Assembly (NCBI GenBank): GCA_034438135.1
Contig: DAOTTL010000650.1
Coordinates: forward strand, 1 to 22,192
Length of the DNA: 22,192 nucleotides
Direction of reading: 5' to 3'
Source: Paraktedonobacter sp034438135
GTDB lineage: Bacteria > Chloroflexota > Ktedonobacteria > Ktedonobacterales > Ktedonobacteraceae
Part shown: positions 1-8,165 of the stretch, piece by piece
How positions within the stretch are numbered: the stretch's first letter is position 1
Layout of the letters: every line of letters starts with the position of its first letter
The notes under the pieces: generated by a model
What the model was told of the DNA's origin: nothing
The model's input: the letters and a program-made list of their open reading frames with translations, nothing else
The model's database searches: none
Translations under genes and position numbers: made by a program

Positions 1-248
1 TCATGCATTATGGCCGCTTTCTCTATGGTAAATAGGCTCAATTTTCCGGCGGGTGGAGGTGGAGTTGGTCATGAAACATCCTTTCGTTCGACGTATTTCT
101 GCAAGAAAGGAAGGAAAAGGAGCCCGGCAACCGAGGCGTGGTCCAATCAATACGGGGCTGAGATATATCTCAAGATGAAGGCAACGCATATGCTCGCACC
201 AACGCGTTCAGCGCTGCATGTTCTGAAAGCTCCGGGCCCAAGCCACAT

Positions 249-1124
249 TCATCTGTCGCGCCACCTCGGAACCCGTCCGGGGACCTTTTCATCGCCCAGC
301 TGGCGGCAGACATCTTTCAGCCGCTCGTAGGCACCCTGCCATTCCAGATCGGCGAGCGTTTCCTTCAATGGCACATCCTCGCGCAGTGTCGCCAGTTTGC
401 GGAAAAGCAGCGCCTCAGCCCAGTGCTGTGTCAGGTTCTCAGCCAGTCGCGCCGCGCGTTTAGTGCTCAATCCCCAGGTTTGCGGATCTGCGGGGATCGC
501 CTCAAGGTGCTCGTATTTTGCAAGCATAGCCGCCGCGGATTTTTCACCCCAGCCCGGGATGCCGGGGAAGCCGTCGGCAGCATCGCCTACCAGCCCCAGC
601 CAGTCGGGGATCGACTGCGGGCGCACGCCAAATTTCTCCACCACGCCCGCCTCATCGAGGAGAATATCACGGCGGCGGTCCCAGCTAACGATGCGGCTTC
701 CAGAGACTAGCTGGGCCAGATCCTTATCCGGCGAACAGATCACGATCTGTTCGACCCCAGCTTCGTTCTTGAAACGGGCGGTCGCGCTGGACAGGGCATC
801 GTCGGCCTCGAACTCTACCATCGGCCAGACCACCAGTCCAAGCGCGGAAACCGCCTCTTCGGCCAGCGGGAACTGGGCTATCAGGTTGGGGTCAACACCC
901 GCGCCGGTCTTGTAGCCGGGGTACTGGTCGTTACGGAAGGACTCGATCACGTGATCGAACGCGCAGGCCACGTGGGTGACGCCAGGCGTAGTCAAGAGCA
1001 TCAGCAGGCTGCGTAAAAGGCCCAGCGTTGCGCCGACCTCGCGCCCATCCGGCGCCTTGCGCGGCGGCACGCCGAAGTGGCTGCGAAACAGCTCGTAGGT
1101 ACCATCCACCAGGTAGATCTTCAT
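249..1124 (-). CDS. Stand-alone 5'-3' exonuclease (PolA N-terminal domain / FEN-like)
   Basis: This 291-residue protein matches the 5' nuclease domain of bacterial DNA polymerase I, without a polymerase domain. It should hydrolyse 5' ends or flaps of DNA using bound metal ions. Visible motifs, in order, are VDGTY (Asp7), AFD (Asp57), GYKTG in the position of the usual YKANR, EADD (Glu106, Asp108, Asp109), SPDKDL (Asp133, Asp135) and the helix-3-turn-helix GDAADGFPGIPGWGEKSA (Asp181, Asp184). All expected acidic metal ligands seem present. The start is the ATG at 1124, with a GGGAGGAGC-like site rather far upstream (about 12 bases). By eye it is more GC-rich than the sugar genes to its right, and its function is unrelated to theirs. 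It probably marks the left border of the carbohydrate locus. The family call is strong; the physiological role (repair or Okazaki processing) is general family knowledge. Confidence 0.9.
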   Translation of the reverse strand: MKIYLVDGTYELFRSHFGVPPRKAPDGREVGATLGLLRSLLMLLTTPGVTHVACAFDHVIESFRNDQYPGYKTGAGVDPNLIAQFPLAEEAVSALGLVVWPMVEFEADDALSSATARFKNEAGVEQIVICSPDKDLAQLVSGSRIVSWDRRRDILLDEAGVVEKFGVRPQSIPDWLGLVGDAADGFPGIPGWGEKSAAAMLAKYEHLEAIPADPQTWGLSTKRAARLAENLTQHWAEALLFRKLATLREDVPLKETLADLEWQGAYERLKDVCRQLGDEKVPGRVPRWRDR

Positions 1125-1288
1125 AGAATATCCAGTGCTCCTCCCATAATTTCAGAATTGTCCAGTCTCTATTAAAAGAGCCATCACCAGAGGCGAGTGA
1201 AGGAATATCCTTCTTGTTATTCTGTTTAGTATAGCAGGTACTGAGCAGTTTTAGAAATCGGTTACGCGTTGCGCTAAGTAATGCGGGA

Positions 1289-1363
1289 AGATTTTCTTGA
1301 GGGCTATCTCCTTCTCCGAAAGCCAAAGGCTTTCGGAGAAGGAGATAGCCCTCAAGAAAATCT
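1289..1363. repeat. Perfect 36-bp inverted repeat with 3-nt loop
   Basis: The arms 1289-1324 and 1328-1363 are exact reverse complements around an AAA centre, and pairing stops abruptly at both outer ends. RNA from either strand would form a very stable hairpin. It lies upstream of genes on both sides, so it is not an obvious terminator for either. It could insulate the two units from each other, be a small palindromic element, or be the terminator of a lost gene. Confidence 0.95.
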
Positions 1364-1473
1364 GAGATGAATCACAGTTTTTGAGCCAGGGAAGCTTTAC
1401 AAGCAAAAAAAGATGTAGAACCAAAAGAGGTTGTAAGAGTAAAAGGAGAAGTATTGCGAGCTTACCCCCTTGC

Positions 1474-1502
1474 TTGACAAACAAAATAGAGTTGATTATG
1501 CT
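1474..1502 (+). promoter_or_regulatory. Sigma70-like promoter for the GH43 genes
   Basis: There is a perfect TTGACA at 1474-1479, a 17-base spacer, and TATGCT at 1497-1502. The -35 lies in the string CTTGACAAA, which recurs in the promoters at 7608 and 21602. Transcription would start near 1509, inside the first operator. Confidence 0.65.
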
Positions 1503-1508
1503 TATATA

Positions 1509-1522
1509 TGAAAACATTTTCA
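1509..1522. promoter_or_regulatory. LacI-family-like operator O1a
   Basis: The sequence TGAAAACATTTTCA is an almost perfect palindrome placed at the predicted transcription start, seven bases past the -10. It is one of six related 14-mers in the window. Occupancy would block the promoter at 1474-1502. Confidence 0.65.
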
Positions 1523-1627
1523 GAAAGATGAGTTACACATACAGAGAAATTAGCGTGACCTTCCTGTCCGGCTATTGTCTTAAACTCGCTTCCATCATTC
1601 GTAGGGTAGGACGAGTTTTGAACATTA

Positions 1628-1641
1628 AGAAAATGTTTTCT
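1628..1641. promoter_or_regulatory. LacI-family-like operator O1b
   Basis: AGAAAATGTTTTCT is a palindrome except for its central two bases and differs by one base from the site at 7657. It lies 119 bases downstream of O1a inside the leader, so the pair could support a repression loop. Confidence 0.6.
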
Positions 1642-1823
1642 TGTAGATTGGCAATGGCTGAAGAACAATCAGCCATGTTGCCAGGGAACCTTTACCGAGT
1701 TATGAGAAAGAGAAAAGACTCTCTTATCCCTTGCTGTAAGGATACAGTAAGGGAACCACTGTAGGTACTCATGCTCACTAGCGCAGACACAATTGCAGTG
1801 TCTGATTAACATGGAGGATACTC

Positions 1824-2834
1824 GTGCTTTATCGTCGTAAGATCAAGTTTCTCTTCGGCGTAGCTGCCATGCTTATTCTGGCATCCCTGGTAGCTGTGGG
1901 ATTACAACGGCAATCAGTCGCCCACGCCGCAAGCGCATCGCCAAACATCACGTTGTACGGAAGTATTGGAGCGCATGACCCATCCCGGATGATCCAAGAC
2001 GGCAATACGTACTACGTCTATGCAACCGGATACGACATCCCATCGTTATACTCCACGGACCGTATCCACTGGACGCAGGGTCCAACGGTCCTGAAACACG
2101 GAACGTACCCCTGGGCACGCAAGGCCGTACCCGGAAATGATGGGTACGATATCTGGGCACCAGATGTCATCTACAACAATGGACTCTACTACCTCTACTA
2201 TGCCATCGCTGGCGGCAGCGACACCGCGATTGGCCTGTTAACCAGCCCGACGCTTAACCCGAGCGCGTCCAATTACAATTGGACCGACCGTGGTGAGGTC
2301 ATCGGGACTAACTCCAGTGATCGTTACTCTGCGATCGACCCTGAACCATACTTCGATGCCAGTGGCAACATGTGGTTATCCTGGGGTTCCGGGTATGTTT
2401 TCACCTGGAGTGACCTGGAGATCTTTGAGACCCCGTTGAACAAGGCCACCGGGCTGCCCAGTACCTCGAATGTCGCGCAGCACGGAGTCGTCTACGGCCA
2501 CGTTGAAGCATCCTATGTCTATTACCACAGCGGATACTACTATCTGTTCTGGAATACAGGCGGCTGCTGTAGCGGCACCTCCAGCACCTACCTGATCCAC
2601 ATGGCCCGCTCGAAGTCAGTGACTGGTCCGTACGTGGACAAGAATGGTACGTCGGGTAGTTCTAACACGTTCCTCGCTTCCCACGGCAATGTACACGGTC
2701 CCGGGCAGATCGGAATATTGACTGGCAGCACCGATTACTACACGTACCACTACTATAACGCGAGTGGGAATGCAGTGCTTGGTGAGGGAGTCCTGAGTTG
2801 GGGTTCTGATGGGTGGCCGATCGCCGGTGACTAA
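1824..2834 (+). CDS. Secreted GH43 arabinan endo-1,5-alpha-L-arabinosidase-like enzyme
   Basis: The product is a 336-residue secreted glycoside hydrolase of family 43 (five-bladed propeller). It probably cuts alpha-1,5-linked arabinan outside the cell. GTG at 1824 is the start because GGAGG at 1813-1817 lies six bases upstream, and a Sec signal peptide (about residues 1-36, ending AHA) follows at once. The catalytic triad is visible: base Asp52 (HDPSRM), pKa-tuning Asp172 (AIDPEP) and acid Glu228 (GHVEAS). The segments WAPDVIYNNGLYYLYY and CCSGTSSTYLIHMARS, followed by TGPYVDKNG, are typical of the endo-arabinanase subfamilies. The usual GPGHN is GPGQI here, with His291 just before it. It has no lectin module, unlike the next gene. 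It is probably the first gene of a two-gene unit controlled by O1a/O1b. Confidence 0.87.
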   Translation: MLYRRKIKFLFGVAAMLILASLVAVGLQRQSVAHAASASPNITLYGSIGAHDPSRMIQDGNTYYVYATGYDIPSLYSTDRIHWTQGPTVLKHGTYPWARKAVPGNDGYDIWAPDVIYNNGLYYLYYAIAGGSDTAIGLLTSPTLNPSASNYNWTDRGEVIGTNSSDRYSAIDPEPYFDASGNMWLSWGSGYVFTWSDLEIFETPLNKATGLPSTSNVAQHGVVYGHVEASYVYYHSGYYYLFWNTGGCCSGTSSTYLIHMARSKSVTGPYVDKNGTSGSSNTFLASHGNVHGPGQIGILTGSTDYYTYHYYNASGNAVLGEGVLSWGSDGWPIAGD

Positions 2835-2858
2835 CGGTTGATGCTCTTCATCTCATGC

Positions 2859-2895
2859 GAGCATGGCATCGATAACTACTATCAATGCCATGCTC
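2859..2895 (+). terminator. Hairpin after the first GH43 gene
   Basis: Arms of 11 bases (2859-2869 and 2885-2895) pair perfectly around a 15-base loop, 24 bases past the stop codon. No U-tract follows at once, so it may be a weak terminator, an mRNA-stabilising element, or an attenuator between the two GH43 genes. Confidence 0.4.
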
Positions 2896-3055
2896 AACCT
2901 GCCCAGTTTTGAACCTTTCTTTCCACAGAGGAATTTTCCTTCAAGAGAGTGCAACCATCTGAAGGACGCTTTTCATACTCATTTGAAACTATCTCAGGGA
3001 TTCCCTCGCATGAGCATATCTCAGGGAAGGTTTGCCATGTAATCAGAAAACACCT

Positions 3056-3060
3056 GGAGG
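3056..3060 (+). promoter_or_regulatory. Ribosome binding site fixing the start at 3066
   Basis: GGAGG lies five bases before the ATG at 3066. The signal peptide begins immediately after that ATG, which argues against the longer frame opening at 2949. Confidence 0.75.
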
Positions 3061-3065
3061 TACAG

Positions 3066-4508
3066 ATGTCAACCCAAGCTCTTTTACGCAGAACCTCAGG
3101 GTATTGCTTACGCCTGATCGGCCCTCTTCTTTCTGTGTTGATGCTCGTTAGCGTTGTAGTTGTGACACACATCACGCCAGCTTCTGCGGCCACTGACAAC
3201 AATCCAGTTCTCTCTGGCTATAACGCAGATCCACAGATCGCGGTATTTAATCATACCTTTTACATATACCCTACAACTGATGGTATTGCGAACTGGGATG
3301 CTACCTCATTCCAGGTTTGGTCATCCACTGATATGATCCATTGGACAAATCATGGGGTGATCCTGAACCTGGCCAACGTCAGCTGGTGCCATAGCAACGC
3401 CTGGTCTCCCAGCATCGTTCAAAAAGGCGCAACCTATTACTTCTATTTCACCGCATGCAGCCAGATCGGGGTCGCCACCTCTTCATCGCCGACCGGACCA
3501 TTTACCGATGCCCTGGGCAAACCGCTGGTCGCGACTTCTCAATACGGAGTTGACTCTATTGATCCCGCTGTGTTTCTCAACGATACTGGTCAGCCTTACT
3601 TGATCTTCGGCAATGGAGGAGCAAGGCTCGCCACGCTTAATGCAAATATGGTTTCATTCAACGGAACTCCGGCAACTATCACTCCGAGCGGTGCATCCTA
3701 TCGCGAAGCGCCCTATATGTTCAAACGGAACGGCATCTATTATCTGACATGGTCTCAGAACGATACACGCCAGGCAACATACCAGGTGTCCTACGCCATG
3801 TCCAGTTCGATAACGGGTCCGTTCGTCGCTTCAAGTGGCAATCCGATCTTGAGTGAGAACACCAATCTGGGTATTCTGGGAACAGGAAGCGCCTCCATCT
3901 GGGGAGCCAGCACGGGCCAATACTATATTGTGTATCATAGCTTCAACGCTGCGAACGGCGACGGTACCAACCGCCAGGTGGACATCGATCCGCTCAACTT
4001 TAACTCAGATGGCACGATCCAGCATGTTGCGGTAAGCCTGACAGGTCTGCAAGCCGCAGTCTCGCCCAGTCCCAATAACCCTTCTGCCTTTGGATATCTC
4101 AAACTGGTAAACCGCAACAGTGGCAAGGTCCTTGATGTCACTGCTGCCTCGACAGCAAGCGGGGCCAATGTAGAACAATGGACCGACAACGGCGGCACAA
4201 ACCAGCAATGGACCCTGGCCCAAACGGGTGCTTCCTATACGATCGTCAACCATAACAGTGGCAAGGTCCTTGATGTTGCTGGTGCCTCCACAGCAAACGG
4301 AGCCAATGTGGATCAAGCGACCAGCAGTGGCGGCACAAATCAACAATGGAAACTGGTGCCAACAGGTAATTACTATACGGTCGTCAACGTCAACAGCGGC
4401 AAGGTCCTTGATGTCACGAATCGCTCGACGGCGAATGGTGCCAATGTGGAACAGTGGACCAGCAACGGCGGCACGAACCAACAGTGGACCCTGGTACCGA
4501 TGGACTGA
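3066..4508 (+). CDS. Secreted GH43 enzyme (arabinofuranosidase-like) with C-terminal CBM13
   Basis: The 480-residue protein has a Sec signal peptide (hydrophobic residues 18-34, likely cleavage near ASA at 39-41), a GH43 propeller and a ricin-type beta-trefoil (about residues 345-480). GH43 catalytic residues are visible as Asp55 (YNADPQ), Asp166 (DSIDPAVF) and Glu214 (YREAPYMF). It probably removes terminal arabinofuranose or a similar sugar outside the cell; beta-xylosidase or galactan activity cannot be excluded. The CBM13 has three QQW repeats, very similar to one another at the DNA level. The gene lies 231 bases after the first GH43 gene with no clear promoter or operator of its own, so the two are probably cotranscribed. 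It converges with the GH59 gene across a shared terminator. Confidence 0.85.
   Translation: MSTQALLRRTSGYCLRLIGPLLSVLMLVSVVVVTHITPASAATDNNPVLSGYNADPQIAVFNHTFYIYPTTDGIANWDATSFQVWSSTDMIHWTNHGVILNLANVSWCHSNAWSPSIVQKGATYYFYFTACSQIGVATSSSPTGPFTDALGKPLVATSQYGVDSIDPAVFLNDTGQPYLIFGNGGARLATLNANMVSFNGTPATITPSGASYREAPYMFKRNGIYYLTWSQNDTRQATYQVSYAMSSSITGPFVASSGNPILSENTNLGILGTGSASIWGASTGQYYIVYHSFNAANGDGTNRQVDIDPLNFNSDGTIQHVAVSLTGLQAAVSPSPNNPSAFGYLKLVNRNSGKVLDVTAASTASGANVEQWTDNGGTNQQWTLAQTGASYTIVNHNSGKVLDVAGASTANGANVDQATSSGGTNQQWKLVPTGNYYTVVNVNSGKVLDVTNRSTANGANVEQWTSNGGTNQQWTLVPMD
4116..4414 (+). repeat. Three-copy internal DNA repeat of exactly 138-bp period within CBM13
   Basis: A 23-base segment encoding NSGKVLDV recurs at 4116-4138, 4254-4276 and 4392-4414, exactly 138 bases (46 codons) apart and with at most one base difference across it. 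The three lobes are the alpha, beta and gamma repeats of a beta-trefoil. Synonymous positions are also conserved, which suggests recent duplication or gene conversion. Confidence 0.85.
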
Positions 4509-4542
4509 CGTTCGCAAGTGGAGACAGCAGCGAACCGCCCAA

Positions 4543-4588
4543 AAAAGACGCTCTCCCGCACATCCTTGCAGGCAGGAGAGCGTCTTTT
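4543..4588. terminator. Bidirectional terminator between convergent GH43 and GH59 genes
   Basis: Perfect 14-base arms (4543-4556 and 4575-4588) carry a GC-rich core and flanking A and T runs, giving a U-rich end on both strands (four T on plus, six on minus). It lies in the 89-base gap between two stop codons and should end both transcripts. Confidence 0.85.
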
Positions 4589-4597
4589 GCTAGATCC

Positions 4598-7078
4598 TCA
4601 AACGGAAGAAAGCGACCATTGCTGGTTGGTTCCACCATTGCTGGGCCACTGATCCACAATGGCGTTATTGGCGGTAGAAGTTCCAGACACATCCACCACA
4701 TATCCACTGTCGAGACTGACAATGGTGTAGTAACCACCACCCTGACTGACAAACTTCCATTGCTGGTTTACCCCACCGTTACTGGCCCACTGGTCAAGTT
4801 GTACCCCTTCAGTCTTGGAGCCACCTGGTAGATCCAGCACCAGCCCACTATTGACGTTGGTCAGAGTAAAGTACCCACTTGTGCCAGCGTTTGCGAGCGT
4901 CCACTGCTGGTTTTTACCTCCATTGCTCTGGTACTGAATGAGTTCTCCGCCATTCGCGGTAGAAGCGCCAGAGACATCTAGCAACAGACCACTGTTGCGA
5001 TTCACCAGGTTGTACGTCACACCAGCAGTCGGCCCGGTGGACGCACCTCCGGTTGAAACCACACTGAAGTTATCGAACTGCGCGTTCTGCCAGCCACTGA
5101 CACCGACGCCTGCCAGGCCAGCACCATAGCTACTATCCGCCGCAGTGCCCACAGTCGTACCATTGATTTTAGCCGTAATAGTACTGCCCAGGAAGCTCAA
5201 TGAGAGCGTATGCCAGCTATTTGTTCCCAATGCAGATACGCTGCCAGATTTAAGCGTAGTGACCTTCCCGCCAGAGGTGTTTTTCAGAATGCTCCAGGCA
5301 CCCCCATTAGTCACACGCAGGTAATATGCGTTCATATTTGCAGGGGTATTAGTTTGCTGCGTCCCGGCGCGTCCTATCAACTCCACATAGCCCGCCTGCT
5401 CCAACAAGACATCACTCTGGAGAGTGTAGTTCGTCCACGAGGTATCACCTATCAAAGTATAGGGATCACTGCTCGTAAATTCCCAGGTATGCGGCGCGAG
5501 CGGAGCCATCTGGCGCATAATCAGGCCACTGCGTCCCCCACCAGCGGCAGCAATTTCAAAGGCACCGTTCATATCGGAGAATAAGCGTGCTTCCTGGCCC
5601 ACCGTATAGCTCTCGAAATTGTCAGAGTAGGGTAGAGAAAGAGCCGCAGATGCCGGACCTGAGGCTGTACCTTTGCCCTGACCAGTCGTAGTTGAGAGGG
5701 TATAGATATAGCCAGGCTGCAAAGTGATCGAATACGCGCCTCCTGACGGCGTGATACTGGACTGCTGGATAAAGTAGCTACTGGAACTGGTAGATTTCAG
5801 GTTGGTAGCCCAGACATGGACAGTACCCGTCGAAAGGCCATTGCTGATCTGAAAACTTACGGATTGGCTGGCAGTCGCATCCACAGTCTCAATAATCACG
5901 CTATAGTCTTTCCCATTGGTCGATTTGAGTGTGACATAGCTGCCATTGCTGTCGCTGCCACCCAGATAACCGCAGGCACTAGTAATATATTGCCAGCCAG
6001 GCTGGGTAAACTGCGTGGTATGAGCGGTGACCCAGGTTTGTGTTCCCACGTTATAGTTCCCGGACCATGGCTCATTGGCAAGCATCAAGCCAGTGGTGTG
6101 CCAGGGCAAGCTGGGATAGAGGGCAGCAATCAAGGGCCAGTTGATATAGGAGGTCATCTCTCCATCGATATAGCCACGATTGATCGCGCGGGCCATGGGG
6201 ATCGCGCCGGTATTCTCATCCTGCGAGCCATTCTCACTGGCCCACAGGGGCTTGCCCAGGCTCCTCGCGTTGGAGGTGTTCGGACACGAGGTCGCGCTTC
6301 CACCATCGCCGCCTGTACAGGGATAGTGGACACCGACGATATCGATCGATGCGTTAAATGTGGCATTACTGACCATGGCATCGGCTACATCCCAACCGTT
6401 GTCAGCGCCAACGACTTTGGTTGCGAGGCCGTTGGAATGGATGGCATTGTGAAGTGCCTCATAAAATGACTCGTTGTAACCATGCTCGTTCCAACCACCG
6501 ATATAGTCGATGGTCAGACCGTGCTGGGAACTGGCACCCTTGATCCAGGCAATATAGTAGTTCACCATGTCCTGTGACCAGATCGGGTTACTGTGGTCCC
6601 AGACGGTGGCACCCGTAGTACCGATCCAACCAGGCGCACCCCAGGCCAGACCGTAGAGTTTGATATTGGGGTTGCGTGACTTGGCCTGCTCCATTAACCA
6701 CCATTCATAGCCCCGGTTAAAGTTCTGGTCCTTGGCCGTATGCATAAAGCTGGGTTCGGCACCGTCGGTTGAGTTCGTATCTCCACCAACCTCAACCTTT
6801 AAAATATGCAAGTTTGCTCCATAGTTGGGTTTGAAAAGGTAGTCGAGAATTTGTGTGCGGTAGGGTTCGGGATAATCGATCAGGAGACGTGAGTTGCCGC
6901 CACCACCACTGATAGCACCAATGCCATCGAAGGTTCGTCCGCTCCCACTTCCATTCAGGTCAATCGAGATTGAAGCAGCCGCCTGAGCAAACACCGAGGT
7001 GCTGCCAAGTCCAGCAGCCGCAACGGTCGCGCCAGCCGAAATTTCCAAAAATCGGCGACGATTAAAACGTCTTTTCAT
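4598..7078 (-). CDS. Tat-secreted GH59 galactocerebrosidase/beta-galactosidase-like enzyme with CBM13 (copy 1)
   Basis: The 826-residue product has the whole domain plan of animal galactocerebrosidase (GALC). It starts with a twin-arginine signal (NRRRFLEISAG) and a TIM barrel (about 38-345). A beta-sandwich (to about 470), a GALC-type lectin domain (about 480-675, with IGDTSWTNY and AQFDN) and a three-QQW ricin-type CBM13 (687-826) follow. The proposed acid/base is Glu198 (GGWNE) and the nucleophile Glu282 (WASENG), by family homology. It should cleave terminal beta-galactosides outside the cell. ATG at 7078 is chosen over the longer frame from 7117 because an AAGGAAGG site lies 10 bases upstream and the Tat signal starts there. 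Compared with GALC, an insert containing two Cys lies before the nucleophile. Confidence 0.88.
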   Translation of the reverse strand: MKRRFNRRRFLEISAGATVAAAGLGSTSVFAQAAASISIDLNGSGSGRTFDGIGAISGGGGNSRLLIDYPEPYRTQILDYLFKPNYGANLHILKVEVGGDTNSTDGAEPSFMHTAKDQNFNRGYEWWLMEQAKSRNPNIKLYGLAWGAPGWIGTTGATVWDHSNPIWSQDMVNYYIAWIKGASSQHGLTIDYIGGWNEHGYNESFYEALHNAIHSNGLATKVVGADNGWDVADAMVSNATFNASIDIVGVHYPCTGGDGGSATSCPNTSNARSLGKPLWASENGSQDENTGAIPMARAINRGYIDGEMTSYINWPLIAALYPSLPWHTTGLMLANEPWSGNYNVGTQTWVTAHTTQFTQPGWQYITSACGYLGGSDSNGSYVTLKSTNGKDYSVIIETVDATASQSVSFQISNGLSTGTVHVWATNLKSTSSSSYFIQQSSITPSGGAYSITLQPGYIYTLSTTTGQGKGTASGPASAALSLPYSDNFESYTVGQEARLFSDMNGAFEIAAAGGGRSGLIMRQMAPLAPHTWEFTSSDPYTLIGDTSWTNYTLQSDVLLEQAGYVELIGRAGTQQTNTPANMNAYYLRVTNGGAWSILKNTSGGKVTTLKSGSVSALGTNSWHTLSLSFLGSTITAKINGTTVGTAADSSYGAGLAGVGVSGWQNAQFDNFSVVSTGGASTGPTAGVTYNLVNRNSGLLLDVSGASTANGGELIQYQSNGGKNQQWTLANAGTSGYFTLTNVNSGLVLDLPGGSKTEGVQLDQWASNGGVNQQWKFVSQGGGYYTIVSLDSGYVVDVSGTSTANNAIVDQWPSNGGTNQQWSLSSV

Positions 7079-7341
7079 ATAAGCCAGTCCTTCCTTGACT
7101 GAAGCATCTCTTGACAAAGAGGATATTGGTCCCGTTTATGTTTGCAACCTTACAAAACAGAGATGAACGCAACCCGGCACAAAGTTGCATCCATACGAAG
7201 AGGGTCACCTCCTTTTTCAGAAAAGAAATCAAATAAAAACGCAGGGCCTGTATACCCTAAGGCTGGTAGCCTGAGAAGTATGAGAAAGAAGGCATACTAC
7301 AGATGTATATGTCTTTTCCAGGTAACCTTTTATCAAAAAAA

Positions 7342-7371
7342 AGTTTACCTACTATTACGATCTCTTGTCAA
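7342..7371 (-). promoter_or_regulatory. Candidate promoter for GH59 copy 1
   Basis: On the minus strand TTGACA (7371-7366) is followed after 18 bases by TAAACT (7347-7342). The -35 is perfect and the -10 matches four of six consensus bases. No operator overlaps it; the nearest is at 7482, upstream. Confidence 0.4.
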
Positions 7372-7481
7372 TGGTTTCTTTTTCATAAGCCATAAACTCG
7401 GTCGAGCATGGAAGTGATCGGGAACTTATCAAGCCAGGATTTTCAACAACCCGAAGGATTGTGCTGCAAAATTTCAATTTG

Positions 7482-7495
7482 TGAAAATGCTTTCT
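7482..7495. promoter_or_regulatory. LacI-family-like operator O2a
   Basis: TGAAAATGCTTTCT matches the shared consensus. It lies between the two divergent promoters, 175 bases from O2b, where it could serve either gene or a loop. Confidence 0.6.
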
Positions 7496-7607
7496 CATCA
7501 AAAAAAGAGCTGTCTCTGCTTACCCTGAAGCATGCATCAGAGGCCGTCAAGCGGCAATAAGCACAAATTTGGATGAAATAGCATAACATCAGAAGATTAT
7601 GCCTCGC

Positions 7608-7636
7608 TTGACAAATATATTTTTATCAGGTACTTT
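7608..7636 (+). promoter_or_regulatory. Sigma70-like promoter for GH29 and the beta-helix gene
   Basis: TTGACA at 7608-7613, within CTTGACAAA, is followed after exactly 17 bases by TACTTT at 7631-7636. The -10 is weak, but the layout matches the promoters at 1474 and 21602. Confidence 0.6.
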
Positions 7637-7656
7637 TAAGAGCATCAGATCAAATA

Positions 7657-7670
7657 AGAAAATGTTTTCA
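7657..7670. promoter_or_regulatory. LacI-family-like operator O2b
   Basis: AGAAAATGTTTTCA is the reverse complement of O1a except for one base. It begins 21 bases after the -10, nearly the same spacing as the operator in the 21.5-kb promoter. Confidence 0.65.
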
Positions 7671-8158
7671 CAGCAATTCTGCTTCCAGGACGGAATGGAA
7701 GGATAACCAGCAGGAAACAGCATTGCTTTTGAAATCTTCTGCTTTTGAACGTAGTATGCGTAGAGATGAGATCAAGGAGGTATCGTTTTATGCGCAACTG
7801 GCTTCTGTACACGCTGCTAAAAGCATAAACCCTACCTGAGCGCTGCCCAATACATCTCCTCGCAACCGATGTGCATGCATCTCTTTTGTTGTGCCCTTTA
7901 ACCATGTATCGTTGAAAGCAAACGACTCCTCGGTAGGAGGTAGTTCACCTATCGAGAGCTACTATCCAGCCGTGAAATACGATTCTCCTGTGCTCGTACG
8001 TGTGAAGGTTCCCGGTGTTCACTTGTCAATGGATATGACAGGAACACAGGCAAAGAATGCTGATGAGAAAGAGTTTGACGATCTTCTTAGCATTGTTGCT
8101 AGCTGTCTCTCTCCCTGGCATATGAGTCGTCCCTTTTTTCAAGGAAGTTTAGTTTCAC

Positions 8159-8165
8159 AAGGAGG
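8159..8165 (+). promoter_or_regulatory. Ribosome binding site fixing the GH29 start at 8173
   Basis: AAGGAGG lies seven bases before the ATG at 8173, directly ahead of the twin-arginine signal. The in-frame extension back to 7891 lacks such a site. Confidence 0.8.

Larger units (their letters stand above)
1125..1823. other. Control region between the exonuclease and the first GH43 gene
   Basis: This 699-base non-coding stretch lies between divergent genes. It holds the perfect inverted repeat at 1289-1363, a sigma70-like promoter at 1474-1502, and two LacI-type operators at 1509-1522 and 1628-1641. Open frames on both strands here have no recognisable protein character and overlap the palindrome. 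A transcript from the promoter would carry a leader of roughly 315 bases before the GTG at 1824. Confidence 0.6.

Noticed and set aside
1..189. Minus-strand frame of 62 codons, and a 23-codon sub-frame starting at 72 with a GAAAGGAT site
   Set aside because: No recognisable family or composition. The shorter frame has a possible ribosome site, but nothing else supports it. A 14-bp palindrome at 159-172 (TGAGATATATCTCA) lies upstream, without known meaning.
931..1517. Minus-strand open frames across the palindrome
   Set aside because: They overlap the exonuclease start and the inverted repeat and have no ribosome site or protein character.
1125..1823. Search for tRNA, riboswitch or other structured RNA in the three long leaders
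   Set aside because: Apart from the listed hairpins I saw no cloverleaf or known riboswitch core; a covariance-model scan would be needed to exclude them.
2960..2975. Operator-like string TGAAGGACGCTTTTCA before the second GH43 gene
   Set aside because: It is 16 bases long and the half-sites do not match the consensus spacing of the six accepted sites.
4116..4414. Regularly spaced repeats considered as a CRISPR-like array
   Set aside because: They are in frame inside a CBM13 coding region with a 46-codon period, as expected for beta-trefoil lobes.
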